Shown here piece by piece: positions 37,101 through 46,180 of a stretch of 64,000 nucleotides of DNA. The notes under the pieces are model-generated. The model was not told the origin of the DNA, ran no database searches, and saw nothing but the letters and a program-made list of their open reading frames with translations. The translations under genes were made by a program, and so were the position numbers. The first letter of the stretch is position 1. Every line of letters begins with the position of its first letter. The stretch spans positions 186,001-250,000 of the forward strand of contig NZ_SISG01000001.1 of the NCBI RefSeq assembly GCF_004310685.1. Reading direction: 5' to 3'. The DNA comes from Glaciihabitans arcticus (lineage in GTDB: Bacteria > Actinomycetota > Actinomycetes > Actinomycetales > Microbacteriaceae).

Positions 37101-39746
37101 ATCCCGCAGGGTGAGTCGAAGGAACCGCCGAACGCCGTCGACGACAGTGTGGAGATCCGTCCGGGTCGTACCGCGTCCGTCGACGTGCTGCTCAACGACT
37201 CCGACCCGAACGGCGCCTCGCTCTCGGTGACCGACCCGCTCGTCGAGGTGGACAAGGGCATCGACGCCCGGGTCTCGAAGAGCAACAAGGTCGTACTGCA
37301 GGCGCCCGACGTCGAGGGCACCTTCTCGATCCGGTACCAGATTGAGAACGGCAAGGGCGGCGTTGACCAGGCCTTCCTGCAGGTTCGGGTCACCAAGGAC
37401 GCCAAGCCGATCTACCCGACGGCCGAGGACTACTACGTGCCGATCGACGACGTGCTCGAGGGCGACGCCGTGGTGGTCGACCTCGACGGTCTCATCGCCA
37501 ACCCGTCGGGTCTCGACGAAGACCTGATCATCTCGCTCGAGGGCCCGAACGCCGATATCGCGACCTTCGACCAGGACACCCGCACCGTCTCGGTCACGCC
37601 GCAGGAGCTGCGCACGGCAGTGGCCTATCGCGTGACCAACGAAGAGGACAACCTCAGCGGCACGGCGTTCATCGTGATCCCGCCCAAGGTCAGCGCGAGC
37701 TATTCACCACCGCCGTACCTACGCACCGACCTCGGTGATGTCGTCGTCGACATGAACAGCGAGACGGAGTGGAAGCTCGAAGACCTGCTCGTCGTCCCCT
37801 CCGGTCGGCCCGCGGTGATCACGGCCAAGAGCACGGTCAAGGCGCCACGGAGCGACGGCTCGAGCCCGTATGTCGACAAGAGCACGATTCGCTTCGCTCC
37901 TCTCGAGGACTATCGGGGCGCGGCATCCATCACCTTCGAGGTGACGGACGGCAAGGATGCCGACGACATCAACGGCAACAAGGCGACCATCGTCTTCGGC
38001 TTCAGCGTCGGTGACCCGAACTTCACCGACACCCCGCCCGAGTTCACGACCCAGAACGTGACGATCGAGGCGGGCGAGCCGGAGACCACCGTCGACCTGC
38101 GCGCCTCGAGCTCGCACCCCAATCCTTCGGTGATCGGGCAGCTGCGCTACGAGGGACTGAGCGGCGCAACCTCGGCGATCCAGGCGAACATCAGCGGTGG
38201 CAATCTGCTCATCAGGTCGGACCGCGGTGTGCAGCCGGGGCAGAAGACGACCCTGCGTTTTGTGATCAAGTACGAGGACTTCGAGGTGCCGGGCGTCGTC
38301 ACCGTGTCGACGGTGCGCTCGACCAAGCCGCTCTCGCAGCCGGTCGAGGACGCCGCCAAGGGAAAGCGCGGCGTGCAGCAGGGCGCGCTCAACGTGCTCG
38401 CGAACGACTACAACCCCTTCGCCGCGACCAACGAGCCGCTGCGGCTCACCGACGCCCGCATCGACAATGCCGCCCAAAGCGGTGCGACCGTCAGCCACAC
38501 GCCCGACGGCAATGTGACGATCGTGCCCGGGCCGACCTTCATCGGTGTGGTCAGCGTGGTCTACACGGTTCGGGATGCGACGGACGACCCGACCCGCGAC
38601 ACTCAGGGTCGCTACCTCCTGACGGTGCGCGACGTGCCGAGCAAGGTGGATCCGCCGGTTGCGACCCCGGGTGACCTGCGCGCGAGCGTGACCTGGAGGA
38701 CCCCGGACACCAACGGCGAGCCCATCGACAGCTACACGGTGACCTGGACTCCGGCCCAGGGCGCGGGCGGCGGAACGGCAACCGTGCCGGGCAACTCCGC
38801 GAGCCACACGGTGACCGGCCTGACCAACGGCACCGATTACCGCTTCCGGGTCGTCGCGCACAATTTGCTCGGACCGAGCACGATCTCCGACGAGAGCAAT
38901 GCAGCACGCCCCAAGGGGCAGGCGACGGCGCCGACAGCGCTCAACCTCTCGGCGACCGACTCGGGCAACGGCCAGGTCAACATGTCGTGGAATGGTGCGG
39001 GGGCCAACGGTGGTGAGATCACGGGCTACACCTGGACGGTCTGGGCGGGCAGCACGGCGGCCGCAACGGGACAGACCGCGGGCGCCGCGAACGCGACCTG
39101 GGCCGGCAATGTCGGTACCGCCTACACGTTCTCGGTGGTGGCTCTCGCGACCGGTGGTGACTCAAACCCCTCGGGTCGATCCGGTGGCGCGACGCCCAAG
39201 CCGGGTCAGCCGGGAGTGACCCTGTCGGCACCCGGTGGACCGGGCGACTACACGGTCAACGGCGGGTATACGGCGGCGACTGCGCGCGGCGCCAATCCCA
39301 CCTACTCATGGAGCGTGAGCGGCGGTCCGAGCGGCAACCAGAACGCCCCGCACACCTTCAGCTTCACCGGCGGCGCGAGCAGCAGCTACACGCTCACCGT
39401 CACCGCGACGGTCGGCGGCGTGAGCAATTCTGCGAGCCGCTCGGTCACGACTCCCGGTGTTCCCGCCCCCACGTCATGGAGTGCCAATGCGGGTGCGGGT
39501 TCGTGCCCGGAAAGACGGAGTGGAAGTGGGCTCTCCGCATCCCACTACAACCCGAGCGGACCCACCTGTTCGTCGGCGCACGGCTTCGTCAACAACGCGA
39601 TCACGGTCTTCTGCTACTCGACCTACAACACGTCGAGCGGTCGCGGCCCCTGGTACGAATTCGAAGGCGACGGCTACACGCGCGGTGAGGGCTGGCTCGT
39701 CAAGGGCGATACCATCACCGTCAACGGCAACCCTCCCGCCTGCTGA
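34194..39746 (+). CDS. Giant membrane-anchored surface protein: beta-propeller-like, cadherin/Ig-like repeats, FN3 domains
   Basis: 1850 residues from a GTG with GGAG about 9 nt upstream. A signal-anchor helix (about 12-32) leads to a beta-propeller-like region (40-370), an acidic linker, then about nine Ig/cadherin-like repeats carrying VLxNDxDPxGxxL signatures (for example PVLENDTDPDGD, DVLLNDSDPNG, NVLANDYNP). Two FN3-like domains follow (from about residue 1485), and the C-terminus has four cysteines (GSCP, PTCSS, VFCYS, PPAC), probably two disulfides. It lies between a kinase and MoxR. It probably extends from the membrane through the wall; ligand unknown. Confidence 0.88.
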   Translation: MAVSNWWKRSRKAIASTTAILVVIGVPTTFAVLHEGFPITDVDLTTRDVWVTNGEQFLAGRLNRQIEELNGAVSAASNGLDVVQNGTNVFLVDNVSGSLERIDPAFTRLVERVDLPASSTVVLGGTSLAILSPAKGELWVVDVANGLDFSPSDPPAVELGKGARVTVSPEGRVFATSSTDQTLFTIDGVGAKPTERQLEFGAAHQLTAVGERAVILDTDENVLVTDDGTRTELGENTGLKLQQPGKPNDQVIVATGDGLLRVPLGGGTPELSKAPIDSPLVDPNGVSSPVWLDGCAHGAWGGAQQYLLSCDDEKAVSDKIPQPTQGSIVEFRVNKSVIALNNLNNGNVWLVDNEMRLVENWDEVTPPLEDETEEGDEKSSTQSFEDTLAERTDQNRVPLARDDQFGLRPGRTTILPVLENDTDPDGDVLTITATSALDESVGVLDYIDGGRALQFTPAEGTSTASFRYTVDDGRDGVAEAYVSLRVVPNAAANTAPEEKRTTSVSVEARGTINYNVLTDWIDPDGDDLTLISAAPVSGDDVRFTPDGFLTFESKSSQLGEKEVRLVVGDGDLTMTGTFLVDVKAPGTLPPIGTPDYAEVFVNETVVIKPIDNDVTPSGEDLVLLNVDKLPKNATVSPNLERQTVGFSAPKAGTYYFFYGVGAGAKSSIGLVRVDVREEPKEPLPPIAVKDTAYLRANEPTVVKVLANDVSPTGLVLAIQGTDTDSTATGLSVEVLNNTNIRITSSSALTEQTQFTYTISDGANTALAGVTVVPVAPIVNRQPPVAMDEAVSVRAGDIVSVDVLSNDYHPDDSQLILDPDLVDVSNTGGGLAFVNGKNVRYQAPREPGDYTAVYRVTDKFGESATATVTFVVKAPDLESNQPPLPEPQTARVFAGEKVLITIPLDTIDPDGDSVMLTRFVQPPTKGVPSEQTENSFIYKADVTNTGTDTIRYEVEDTFGAKAQGVIQIGVIPQGESKEPPNAVDDSVEIRPGRTASVDVLLNDSDPNGASLSVTDPLVEVDKGIDARVSKSNKVVLQAPDVEGTFSIRYQIENGKGGVDQAFLQVRVTKDAKPIYPTAEDYYVPIDDVLEGDAVVVDLDGLIANPSGLDEDLIISLEGPNADIATFDQDTRTVSVTPQELRTAVAYRVTNEEDNLSGTAFIVIPPKVSASYSPPPYLRTDLGDVVVDMNSETEWKLEDLLVVPSGRPAVITAKSTVKAPRSDGSSPYVDKSTIRFAPLEDYRGAASITFEVTDGKDADDINGNKATIVFGFSVGDPNFTDTPPEFTTQNVTIEAGEPETTVDLRASSSHPNPSVIGQLRYEGLSGATSAIQANISGGNLLIRSDRGVQPGQKTTLRFVIKYEDFEVPGVVTVSTVRSTKPLSQPVEDAAKGKRGVQQGALNVLANDYNPFAATNEPLRLTDARIDNAAQSGATVSHTPDGNVTIVPGPTFIGVVSVVYTVRDATDDPTRDTQGRYLLTVRDVPSKVDPPVATPGDLRASVTWRTPDTNGEPIDSYTVTWTPAQGAGGGTATVPGNSASHTVTGLTNGTDYRFRVVAHNLLGPSTISDESNAARPKGQATAPTALNLSATDSGNGQVNMSWNGAGANGGEITGYTWTVWAGSTAAATGQTAGAANATWAGNVGTAYTFSVVALATGGDSNPSGRSGGATPKPGQPGVTLSAPGGPGDYTVNGGYTAATARGANPTYSWSVSGGPSGNQNAPHTFSFTGGASSSYTLTVTATVGGVSNSASRSVTTPGVPAPTSWSANAGAGSCPERRSGSGLSASHYNPSGPTCSSAHGFVNNAITVFCYSTYNTSSGRGPWYEFEGDGYTRGEGWLVKGDTITVNGNPPAC

Positions 39747-39782
39747 CCCCAGTTTTTCTGTACACCCCGATCAAGGAGAGAA

Positions 39783-40751
39783 ATGCCCGTAACGCAGGAG
39801 CAGGCGACCTGGTTCGCCGACGCGTTCGACAAGCTCGTCGGCAACGTCGACCAGGCCATCCTCGGCAAGAGCCAGGTGATCCGCCTCGTGGTCACGGCGC
39901 TGCTCAGTGACGGGCACGTGCTGCTCGAGGACTTCCCGGGTACCGGCAAGACGGTGCTCGCGAAGGCGCTCGCCAACACGCTCGACGGCACCAACTCGCG
40001 CATCCAGTTCACGCCCGACCTGCTGCCCTCCGACGTCACCGGCGTCACAATCTACGACCAGGGCAAGGGTCTCTTCGAGTTTCACAAGGGACCGATCTTC
40101 GCCTCGATCGTGCTCGCCGACGAGATCAACCGCGCGAGCCCGAAGACGCAGTCCGCGCTGCTCGAGGTCATGGAGGAGGGCGTCGTCACGGTCGACGGTG
40201 TCGGCCACTCCGTCGGCAGCCCGTTTATGGTGATCGCGACCCAGAACCCGATCGAGCAGGCGGGCACCTACTCGCTGCCCGAGGCGCAGCTCGACCGCTT
40301 CCTCATCAAGACGAGCCTCGGCTACCCCGACCACGCAACCGCCGTGACCCTGCTGATGGATTCCGGCAACCGCGCCCGCGCCTCGAAGATCACCCCGATC
40401 ATCGCGTCGAGCTCAATCCCCACCATGTCGCAGCTGGCCTCCGAGGTCTTCGTCGACGTGAGCGTGATGCAGTACCTGAGCGAGATCGTGACGGCCACCC
40501 GCACCGACAAAGACGTCACCCTCGGCGTGAGCATGCGCGGCGCCATGGCGCTCTCCCGTGCCGTCAAGACGTGGGCCATCTCCGCGGGTCGTACCTACGT
40601 GACTCCGGATGACGTTCGCGACCTCGCGGTCCCCGTGCTCGCTCACCGCATCATCGTCGACCCCGAGTCGGAGTTCGCCGGCGTCAAGGCCGAAGACATC
40701 GTGAGCCGCATCCTCGTCTCGATCGCACCGCCCGCCTACCGCGCCGCATGA
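39783..40751 (+). CDS. moxR: MoxR-family AAA+ ATPase
   Basis: 322 residues. Walker A is PGTGKT (residues 52-57), Walker B is VLADEINRA, sensor 1 is ATQNP, and EAQLDRF is the arginine-finger region; a C-terminal lid domain follows. MoxR ATPases act as chaperone-like remodelers, usually with a VWA or DUF58 partner. Here the next two genes, DUF58 and a transglutaminase-fold protein, overlap head to tail, which is the conserved MoxR-DUF58-transglutaminase arrangement. An AAGGAGAGAA stretch precedes the ATG. Confidence 0.95.
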   Translation: MPVTQEQATWFADAFDKLVGNVDQAILGKSQVIRLVVTALLSDGHVLLEDFPGTGKTVLAKALANTLDGTNSRIQFTPDLLPSDVTGVTIYDQGKGLFEFHKGPIFASIVLADEINRASPKTQSALLEVMEEGVVTVDGVGHSVGSPFMVIATQNPIEQAGTYSLPEAQLDRFLIKTSLGYPDHATAVTLLMDSGNRARASKITPIIASSSIPTMSQLASEVFVDVSVMQYLSEIVTATRTDKDVTLGVSMRGAMALSRAVKTWAISAGRTYVTPDDVRDLAVPVLAHRIIVDPESEFAGVKAEDIVSRILVSIAPPAYRAA

Positions 40752-42013
40752 CCTCCTTCGGCACGAGACTCCGGGGATACTCGACGACGGCGCTCCGCGT
40801 CGCGCGCGTCTCCGGCAACGTTCTGGCGCTTCTCGCGCGCCGGGTCTGGGCCGTTCTCGCGCCAGTGCTGTCGGTCGTGAGTGGCACCGGATGGCTCGTG
40901 CTGCTCGTCGTTCTCGTGCTCGGTGGGGTCGGCCTCGCCTTCGGCTGGCAGGAGTTCGTCTACGTCGCCGTCACCCTGCTCGGTGGCCTGTTGGTCTCGG
41001 TGTTCTTCATTTTCGGGCGCTCCGCCTTCGCCGTGCAGATCGAGCTGAACCCGCGCCGTGTGGTCGCGGGGGAGCGGGCGCTCGGGCAGATGGACGTCAC
41101 CAACCGCGGCTCGAAGAAGTCGTCACCGTCGCGCTTCGAGCTGCCGGTGGGTGCGGGAGTGGCGGAGTTCGTCATCCCGTCTCTCGATGCGGGCGCATCG
41201 CACGAGGAGCTCTTCGCGGTGCCCACCCACAAGCGGGCGGTCATCGTCGCGGGTCCGGCCGTCTCGGTGCGCGGCGACCAGCTAGGGCTGCTGCGCCGCA
41301 CGGTGCGCTGGACCGACCCGGTCGAGCTGTTCGTGCACCCGGTCACCGCGCGTCTCGCGCCGTCGGCTGCCGGGCTGATCCGCGACCTCGAGGGCGAGAT
41401 CACCAAGAAGATCACCAACAACGACATCTCCTTCCACGCGCTGCGCGCCTACGAGCCCGGCGACGACCGCCGCTACGTGCACTGGCGCACGTCGGCCCGC
41501 ACCGGTCAGCTGATGGTGCGCCAGTTCGAGGAGACCCGCCGTTCGCAGCTGACGATGATGCACTCGACCGATCGCAGTGCCTACGGTTCCGATGAGGAGT
41601 TCGAACTGGCCGTGTCGATCACCGCCTCGATCGGTGCACAGGTGCTTCGGGATGGCACGCGCCTCAGTGTCGTGAGCGACACCGTTCCGCTGCGCTCGCT
41701 GAACGCAACGGCCTTTCTGGATGACATGTGCCGCCTGGCTCCCATCCACTCCCCGTACGCATCGGCGCGTGCCTTCGCCCGCGAGGCGACCCTGCGCCTG
41801 CCCCCGCCGAGTGTCGCGATGTTCGTCACCGGTTCCCGCGTCGCCCCCGTCGAGGTGCGTGCGGTCGAGTCACTCTTCGGCAAGGAGGTGAACACGATCG
41901 GCTTCCGGGCCGAGTTCGGTGCTCCCTCCCGCGTCGGTCGTGTCTCCGGTCTCACTCTCGTCACGGTGGGTGCGCTCTCCGACCTGCCCCGACTGATGGG
42001 CAGGGTGCGATGA
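40748..42013 (+). CDS. DUF58-domain membrane protein
   Basis: 421 residues. Two adjacent N-terminal transmembrane helices (about residues 36-84) are followed by an extended beta region and the DUF58 signature LRAYEPGDDRRYVHWRTSARTG (residues ~234-255, shown here in short), then a vWA-like C-terminal part. DUF58 proteins work with MoxR ATPases. The start overlaps the moxR stop (ATGA) and the stop overlaps the next start, so all three are coupled. Confidence 0.9.
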   Translation: MTSFGTRLRGYSTTALRVARVSGNVLALLARRVWAVLAPVLSVVSGTGWLVLLVVLVLGGVGLAFGWQEFVYVAVTLLGGLLVSVFFIFGRSAFAVQIELNPRRVVAGERALGQMDVTNRGSKKSSPSRFELPVGAGVAEFVIPSLDAGASHEELFAVPTHKRAVIVAGPAVSVRGDQLGLLRRTVRWTDPVELFVHPVTARLAPSAAGLIRDLEGEITKKITNNDISFHALRAYEPGDDRRYVHWRTSARTGQLMVRQFEETRRSQLTMMHSTDRSAYGSDEEFELAVSITASIGAQVLRDGTRLSVVSDTVPLRSLNATAFLDDMCRLAPIHSPYASARAFAREATLRLPPPSVAMFVTGSRVAPVEVRAVESLFGKEVNTIGFRAEFGAPSRVGRVSGLTLVTVGALSDLPRLMGRVR

Positions 42014-44379
42014 GCGAGCCGATCACCCCCGCGAAAACCCGCATCGGCGGGCGCGCTATCGTCGACGTCGTCGTCCTGACCATCCTGTCCACGATCGGCA
42101 TCCTCGGCTTCGCGACCGCGTACCAGGACGAGGGCTGGATCCTCGCCGGCCTCGGCGGACTCTTCGTCGGAACCGCAGCCGCCATCGGCGCGTACTTCCT
42201 GCGGCTCGGCGCGATCACCACGATGCTGCTCGCGATCATCGCGTTCTTCCTGTTCGGCAGCGCGTTCGCCGCCCCCGGTGTCGCGCTCTTCGGCTTCCTG
42301 CCGACCCTGCAGTCGCTCGCCTCCCTCTCGATCGGCACGATCTTCGGCTGGGCCGACGTGCTCACCCTGCGCGCCCCCGTTAGCCTGCCCGAATACGTCA
42401 CGGCCGTGCCCTACGTCGCGACCTGGTTCGTCGGTGTCGTCTCCGCAACGCTCGCCGTGCGCTGGCTCCCCGTGCGCCGCCGCACGGCCTGGCGCGCAGG
42501 CCTCCTGCTGCTCGGCCCGCTCGCGCTCTACATCGTCGGTGTGCTGTTCGGCACCGAGGAGCCTTTCTTCGCCGCCCTCCGCGGCATCACCTTCGCCGCC
42601 CTCGCGCTCGTCTGGCTCGGCTGGCGGCACACCGTCACCTCGAAGGTCGGCGCGCAGGGCAACCGACTGCTGCTGCGCAACAAGATCGTCGGCACGAGCG
42701 TGCTGGTCGTGGCATCCATCGTCGTCGGAATCTTCGGCGGGGCGCTGCTGGCCCCCGCACCCGACAACCGTTTTGTGCTGCGCGAAGAGGTGCAGCCGCC
42801 GTTCGAGCCGCTCAACTACCCGAGCCCGCTCGCGGCGTACCGCAAGTACACCAAGACCCTCGAGGAGACCACGCTCTTTACCGTCGAGGGGCTGAAGCCG
42901 GGGCAGAAGCTGCGCCTCGCCACCCTCGACACCTACGACGGCATCATCTGGGGCGTCGCCGGCTCCGAGGTCGCGAGCGACGGCTCGGGCGCGTTCAGCC
43001 TCGTCGGGCGCAACTTCCCTCGTGCACCGCTCGCCACGATAGACGGCGCGAGCGAACTGACCATCACCGTCGACGACTACGAGGACTACTGGATCCCCGA
43101 CATCGGCTACATCTCGAACCTCGAGTTCGCGGGCTCCGAGGCGAAGGCCGCGGCCGAGGCGCTGCGCTACAACCCCGCAACCGGCACGGCAGTACTCACC
43201 TCGGGCTTGAGCGAGGGCGACAGCTACAGTCTCACCGCGAGGCTGCAGCGCGACTACGAGACCGATGAGCTTCTGGATGTCCCGGTCGCAGGCCTCGCGC
43301 TGCCGCCCGTGTCCAACATCCCCGACGTGCTCACGGCCAAGGCGAAGGAGCTCGCGGGCGACGCGACGACCCCCATCGAGCAGCTTCGGGCGATCGAGAC
43401 TGCGCTGCAGACCACCGGCTACCTGAGCCATGGCGCGGCCGACGACGCCGTGAACTCGCGCGCCGGCCACGGCGCCGACCGCATGGTCGACCTCATCACG
43501 CGGGAGCCCTTCATCGGCGACGAGGAGCAGTACGCCTCCGCGTTCGCGCTCATGGCCCGCAGCTTCAACTATCCGGCCCGTGTGGTCATGGGCTTCGACC
43601 CGAAGATCGAGACCTCGGGCGGCGAGGTGAAGGTGCTCGGCGCGCACGTCACGGCGTGGGCCGAGGTCGCGTTCGAGGGCGTCGGCTGGGTGCCGTTCTA
43701 CCCGACGCCCGACGACACCGATATCCCGCAGGACCAGAACCCCAAGCCCCAGTCGGAGCCGCAGCCGCAGGTGCGCCAGCCCCCGCGCACCGAGAAGGAC
43801 CCGAACGACCTGGTCGCCGGCGTCGAGATCGACGACAGCGAAAAGGAGGACGACTGGTTCCTGCAGATTCCGGGATGGGTCTGGGTGGTGCTCGTCTCCC
43901 TGCTCATCCCTGCGCTGCTGGTCTTCGTGCCGCTGCTGCTCGTGATGCTCATCAAGAGCCGCCGCGAGAAGCAACGGCGCAACGCGGCCAGCGGTGACGT
44001 CGCGGCGGCCGGCGCGTGGGATGAACTCGTCGACCGGTTCTCCGAGCTCGGCTACGTCATCCCGGCTAATCGCACTCGCAAGGGTGTCGCTACGGATCTC
44101 GTGACGCAGGTCGGCGAGGCCGGCGCACCGCTTCCGCTGATCGCGCGGCGCACCGACGAACTCGTATTCGGTGGCGAGACGATCGAGCCGGAGCGGTCCG
44201 TCGACATCTGGACCGAGGCCATGGGCGCGGTCGAGGCCGCGCGCGCGACCGTGACGAAGGGTCGGCGACTGCTCGCCCGTTACCGGGTGAGCACGGCACG
44301 CGCCTGGTTCGCCTCGCTCGTCGCACGGGCCGCCGCCGAGTCGGAGCGACTGCCACGCAGGGGCAAGCGCCGCGCCTAA
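42010..44379 (+). CDS. Transglutaminase-fold membrane protein lacking the catalytic triad
   Basis: 789 residues. Six or so N-terminal transmembrane helices (to about residue 250), an extracytoplasmic domain containing a transglutaminase-like core (about 440-570), a Pro-rich stretch, one more transmembrane helix (about 620-645) and a cytoplasmic tail. In active homologues the core reads GxCxQ...HAWxEV...FDPTP. Here the equivalent positions are GDE505EQYASAF, VT548AWAEV and PFY564PTPD, so Cys, His and Asp are all replaced. The fold seems kept but peptidase or transamidase chemistry should be lost. It overlaps the DUF58 gene by 4 bp. Confidence 0.88.
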   Translation: MSEPITPAKTRIGGRAIVDVVVLTILSTIGILGFATAYQDEGWILAGLGGLFVGTAAAIGAYFLRLGAITTMLLAIIAFFLFGSAFAAPGVALFGFLPTLQSLASLSIGTIFGWADVLTLRAPVSLPEYVTAVPYVATWFVGVVSATLAVRWLPVRRRTAWRAGLLLLGPLALYIVGVLFGTEEPFFAALRGITFAALALVWLGWRHTVTSKVGAQGNRLLLRNKIVGTSVLVVASIVVGIFGGALLAPAPDNRFVLREEVQPPFEPLNYPSPLAAYRKYTKTLEETTLFTVEGLKPGQKLRLATLDTYDGIIWGVAGSEVASDGSGAFSLVGRNFPRAPLATIDGASELTITVDDYEDYWIPDIGYISNLEFAGSEAKAAAEALRYNPATGTAVLTSGLSEGDSYSLTARLQRDYETDELLDVPVAGLALPPVSNIPDVLTAKAKELAGDATTPIEQLRAIETALQTTGYLSHGAADDAVNSRAGHGADRMVDLITREPFIGDEEQYASAFALMARSFNYPARVVMGFDPKIETSGGEVKVLGAHVTAWAEVAFEGVGWVPFYPTPDDTDIPQDQNPKPQSEPQPQVRQPPRTEKDPNDLVAGVEIDDSEKEDDWFLQIPGWVWVVLVSLLIPALLVFVPLLLVMLIKSRREKQRRNAASGDVAAAGAWDELVDRFSELGYVIPANRTRKGVATDLVTQVGEAGAPLPLIARRTDELVFGGETIEPERSVDIWTEAMGAVEAARATVTKGRRLLARYRVSTARAWFASLVARAAAESERLPRRGKRRA

Positions 44380-44422
44380 TCGGTACGATGGGAAACGCTA
44401 CGCAACGGCAAAGGAGACGACC

Positions 44423-45097
44423 ATGAGCGAGGAGAACCCCTTCCTCATCGGCGCCCCGCCCGGATTCATCACGCCGCCGCCCGCAGCCGCTGAGCCTGAG
44501 AAGGTGGAGAAGCCCGAGGTTATCCACCTGCCGCCGGGGCTCGAGACCGTCACCTACAAGGTGGCGCCCAGCCGAGGTGTCGAGACGTCGGATGCCCCGC
44601 TCATCAACTCCGCCCTGTTCCCGACTCCCGGGGCCGCGATCCTGCCGGTCGGTGTCCCGCAGGTGGTCGGTGAGGAGCCCGAGGCCATCACGACCGAGGC
44701 CGCGCTCCCGACCGAGGTCACCTCGGCGCACGAGCTGCCCGCCGCCGGTGTGCCCGTGGTCGCCGCCGCGACCTGGCGGCTGGTGCTGCCCAATGCCGAT
44801 CCGCTCGCCGTCGAGGGGGCCGTGCTGCTGGGGCGCAATCCCGAAGCGCTGCCGGAGTACCCGATGGCCGCGCTCGCGAAGATCGTGGACCCGAACCGCT
44901 CGGTCTCGAAGTCGCACGCCCTGCTGGGGGTTGACGGCACCGGACTCTGGGTCGCCGACCTCGGCTCCACTAACGGCACGTTCGTGCGCACGCCGACCGG
45001 AGGGGACGCACGGGTGGAACCCGGCGCCCCCGTCTACGCGCCGGCCGGAAGCTCGATCGAGCTCGGCCAGTACCGCGTACAGGTCGCGTTCGACTAG
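44423..45097 (+). CDS. FHA-domain protein closing the MoxR cluster
   Basis: 224 residues. The first ~115 residues are Pro/Ala/Glu-rich and disordered-looking. The FHA domain (about 118-224) has GAVLLGRNP, NRSVSKSHALLG, DLGSTNGTFVRTP and a final strand YRVQVAF, so all phosphothreonine-binding positions (Arg, Ser, Asn) are present. AAAGGAGA precedes the ATG. It lies 43 bp after the transglutaminase-fold gene and probably connects the two kinases to this membrane complex (inference). Confidence 0.88.
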   Translation: MSEENPFLIGAPPGFITPPPAAAEPEKVEKPEVIHLPPGLETVTYKVAPSRGVETSDAPLINSALFPTPGAAILPVGVPQVVGEEPEAITTEAALPTEVTSAHELPAAGVPVVAAATWRLVLPNADPLAVEGAVLLGRNPEALPEYPMAALAKIVDPNRSVSKSHALLGVDGTGLWVADLGSTNGTFVRTPTGGDARVEPGAPVYAPAGSSIELGQYRVQVAFD

Positions 45098-45109
45098 CTG
45101 TTTGCTCGG

Positions 45110-46180
45110 CTAGATGCCAACGCCGACGGTTCCGCGCAGGCGGCCGTTCGCGAGCCGCTCGGCCGCTTCGAGGGTCGTGATGCCGGTGGCTGCGGCGTCG
45201 CGGAAGATCTCGGCGATGGTGTCGCCGATCGCTGCGACCCGCTCCTCGATGGCGACCTGGCTCGCGCCCGGAAGCGCAGCCTGGTCGAGGTAGATGACCC
45301 CGCCCGCGTTGACCACGAAGTCGGGCGCCCAGAGGATGCCGCGCGCCGCGAGCTGATCCGCTCCCGCGCGCTCGGCGAGCTGGTTGTTCGCGGCACCCAC
45401 AACGCCGGGCACCCGCAGCTCGTCGATCACGCGCTCGGTGAGCACGCCGCCCAGACCGCACGGCACAAACAGGTCGGCTGCGACGGAGTGGGCGTTCGGC
45501 ACGTCGACCCAGGTCGCTCCGAGATCGGTGGCGAGGGTCATCCTCGTCAGGTCGACGTCACTGACCGTGAGACGTGCACCGGCCGCGGCGAGGGATCGGG
45601 CGAGTCGTCCGCCGACCTGGCCGAGACCCGAGATGACGATGTGGCGCCCCTCGACCTCGCGCGTGCCGAAGATCGCCTCGAGGGTCGCGAGAACGCTCGC
45701 GTGCACACCGGCGGCCGTCGCATCGGCGGGCTCGCCCACGCCGCCCTGCTCGGGCGGCAAGCCGCAGACATGGGTGGTGCGCTCGGCGACGATCGCCATG
45801 AGCTCGGCGCTCGTGCCGACATCCTCGGCGGTCATGTAGGCGCCGTTCAGCGATTCGACCGCATCGCCGAGGTCGAGCATGGCGTCGCGCTTCTGCGCCT
45901 CGCTCAGCACGGTGCCGAGTGGCAGATGAATGACGGACTTGCCGCCGCCGCGGGGCAGTCCGGCCGCGGCATTCTTCAGGGTCATCGCGGCGGAGAGGCG
46001 CAGCGCGTCGGCGAGGGCGTCCGTCCAGCTCGGGTACTGCCACACGCGGGCGCCGCCGAGGGCCTGTCCGAGAACCGTTGAATGCACGGCGACGATGATC
46101 ACCAGACCGGAGCGGGAGCCGGTGGTGACGAGCACTCGTTCGTGCGTGAAGTCGATGACGGGGATGGGTTCAGCAGACAT
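45110..46180 (-). CDS. Glu/Leu/Phe/Val dehydrogenase (branched-chain type)
   Basis: 356 residues, the length of leucine/valine dehydrogenases rather than of the longer glutamate dehydrogenases. It deaminates an L-amino acid to the keto acid with NAD+. Landmarks: the catalytic-lysine segment AAMTLKNAAAGLPRGGGKSVI, DVGTSAELM, and the nucleotide-binding VISGLGQVGGRLAR. Branched-chain substrates are likely but not proven. ATG 46180 has AGGAG about 7 nt upstream; the frame extends two codons to a TTG. It is convergent with the FHA gene. Confidence 0.9.
   Translation of the reverse strand: MSAEPIPVIDFTHERVLVTTGSRSGLVIIVAVHSTVLGQALGGARVWQYPSWTDALADALRLSAAMTLKNAAAGLPRGGGKSVIHLPLGTVLSEAQKRDAMLDLGDAVESLNGAYMTAEDVGTSAELMAIVAERTTHVCGLPPEQGGVGEPADATAAGVHASVLATLEAIFGTREVEGRHIVISGLGQVGGRLARSLAAAGARLTVSDVDLTRMTLATDLGATWVDVPNAHSVAADLFVPCGLGGVLTERVIDELRVPGVVGAANNQLAERAGADQLAARGILWAPDFVVNAGGVIYLDQAALPGASQVAIEERVAAIGDTIAEIFRDAAATGITTLEAAERLANGRLRGTVGVGI

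Noticed and set aside
41581-43974. A 797-codon minus-strand frame across the DUF58 and transglutaminase-fold genes
   Set aside because: It is a shadow of two well-supported coupled genes. Its composition is dominated by Arg, Asp, Glu and Gly with no fold signature.
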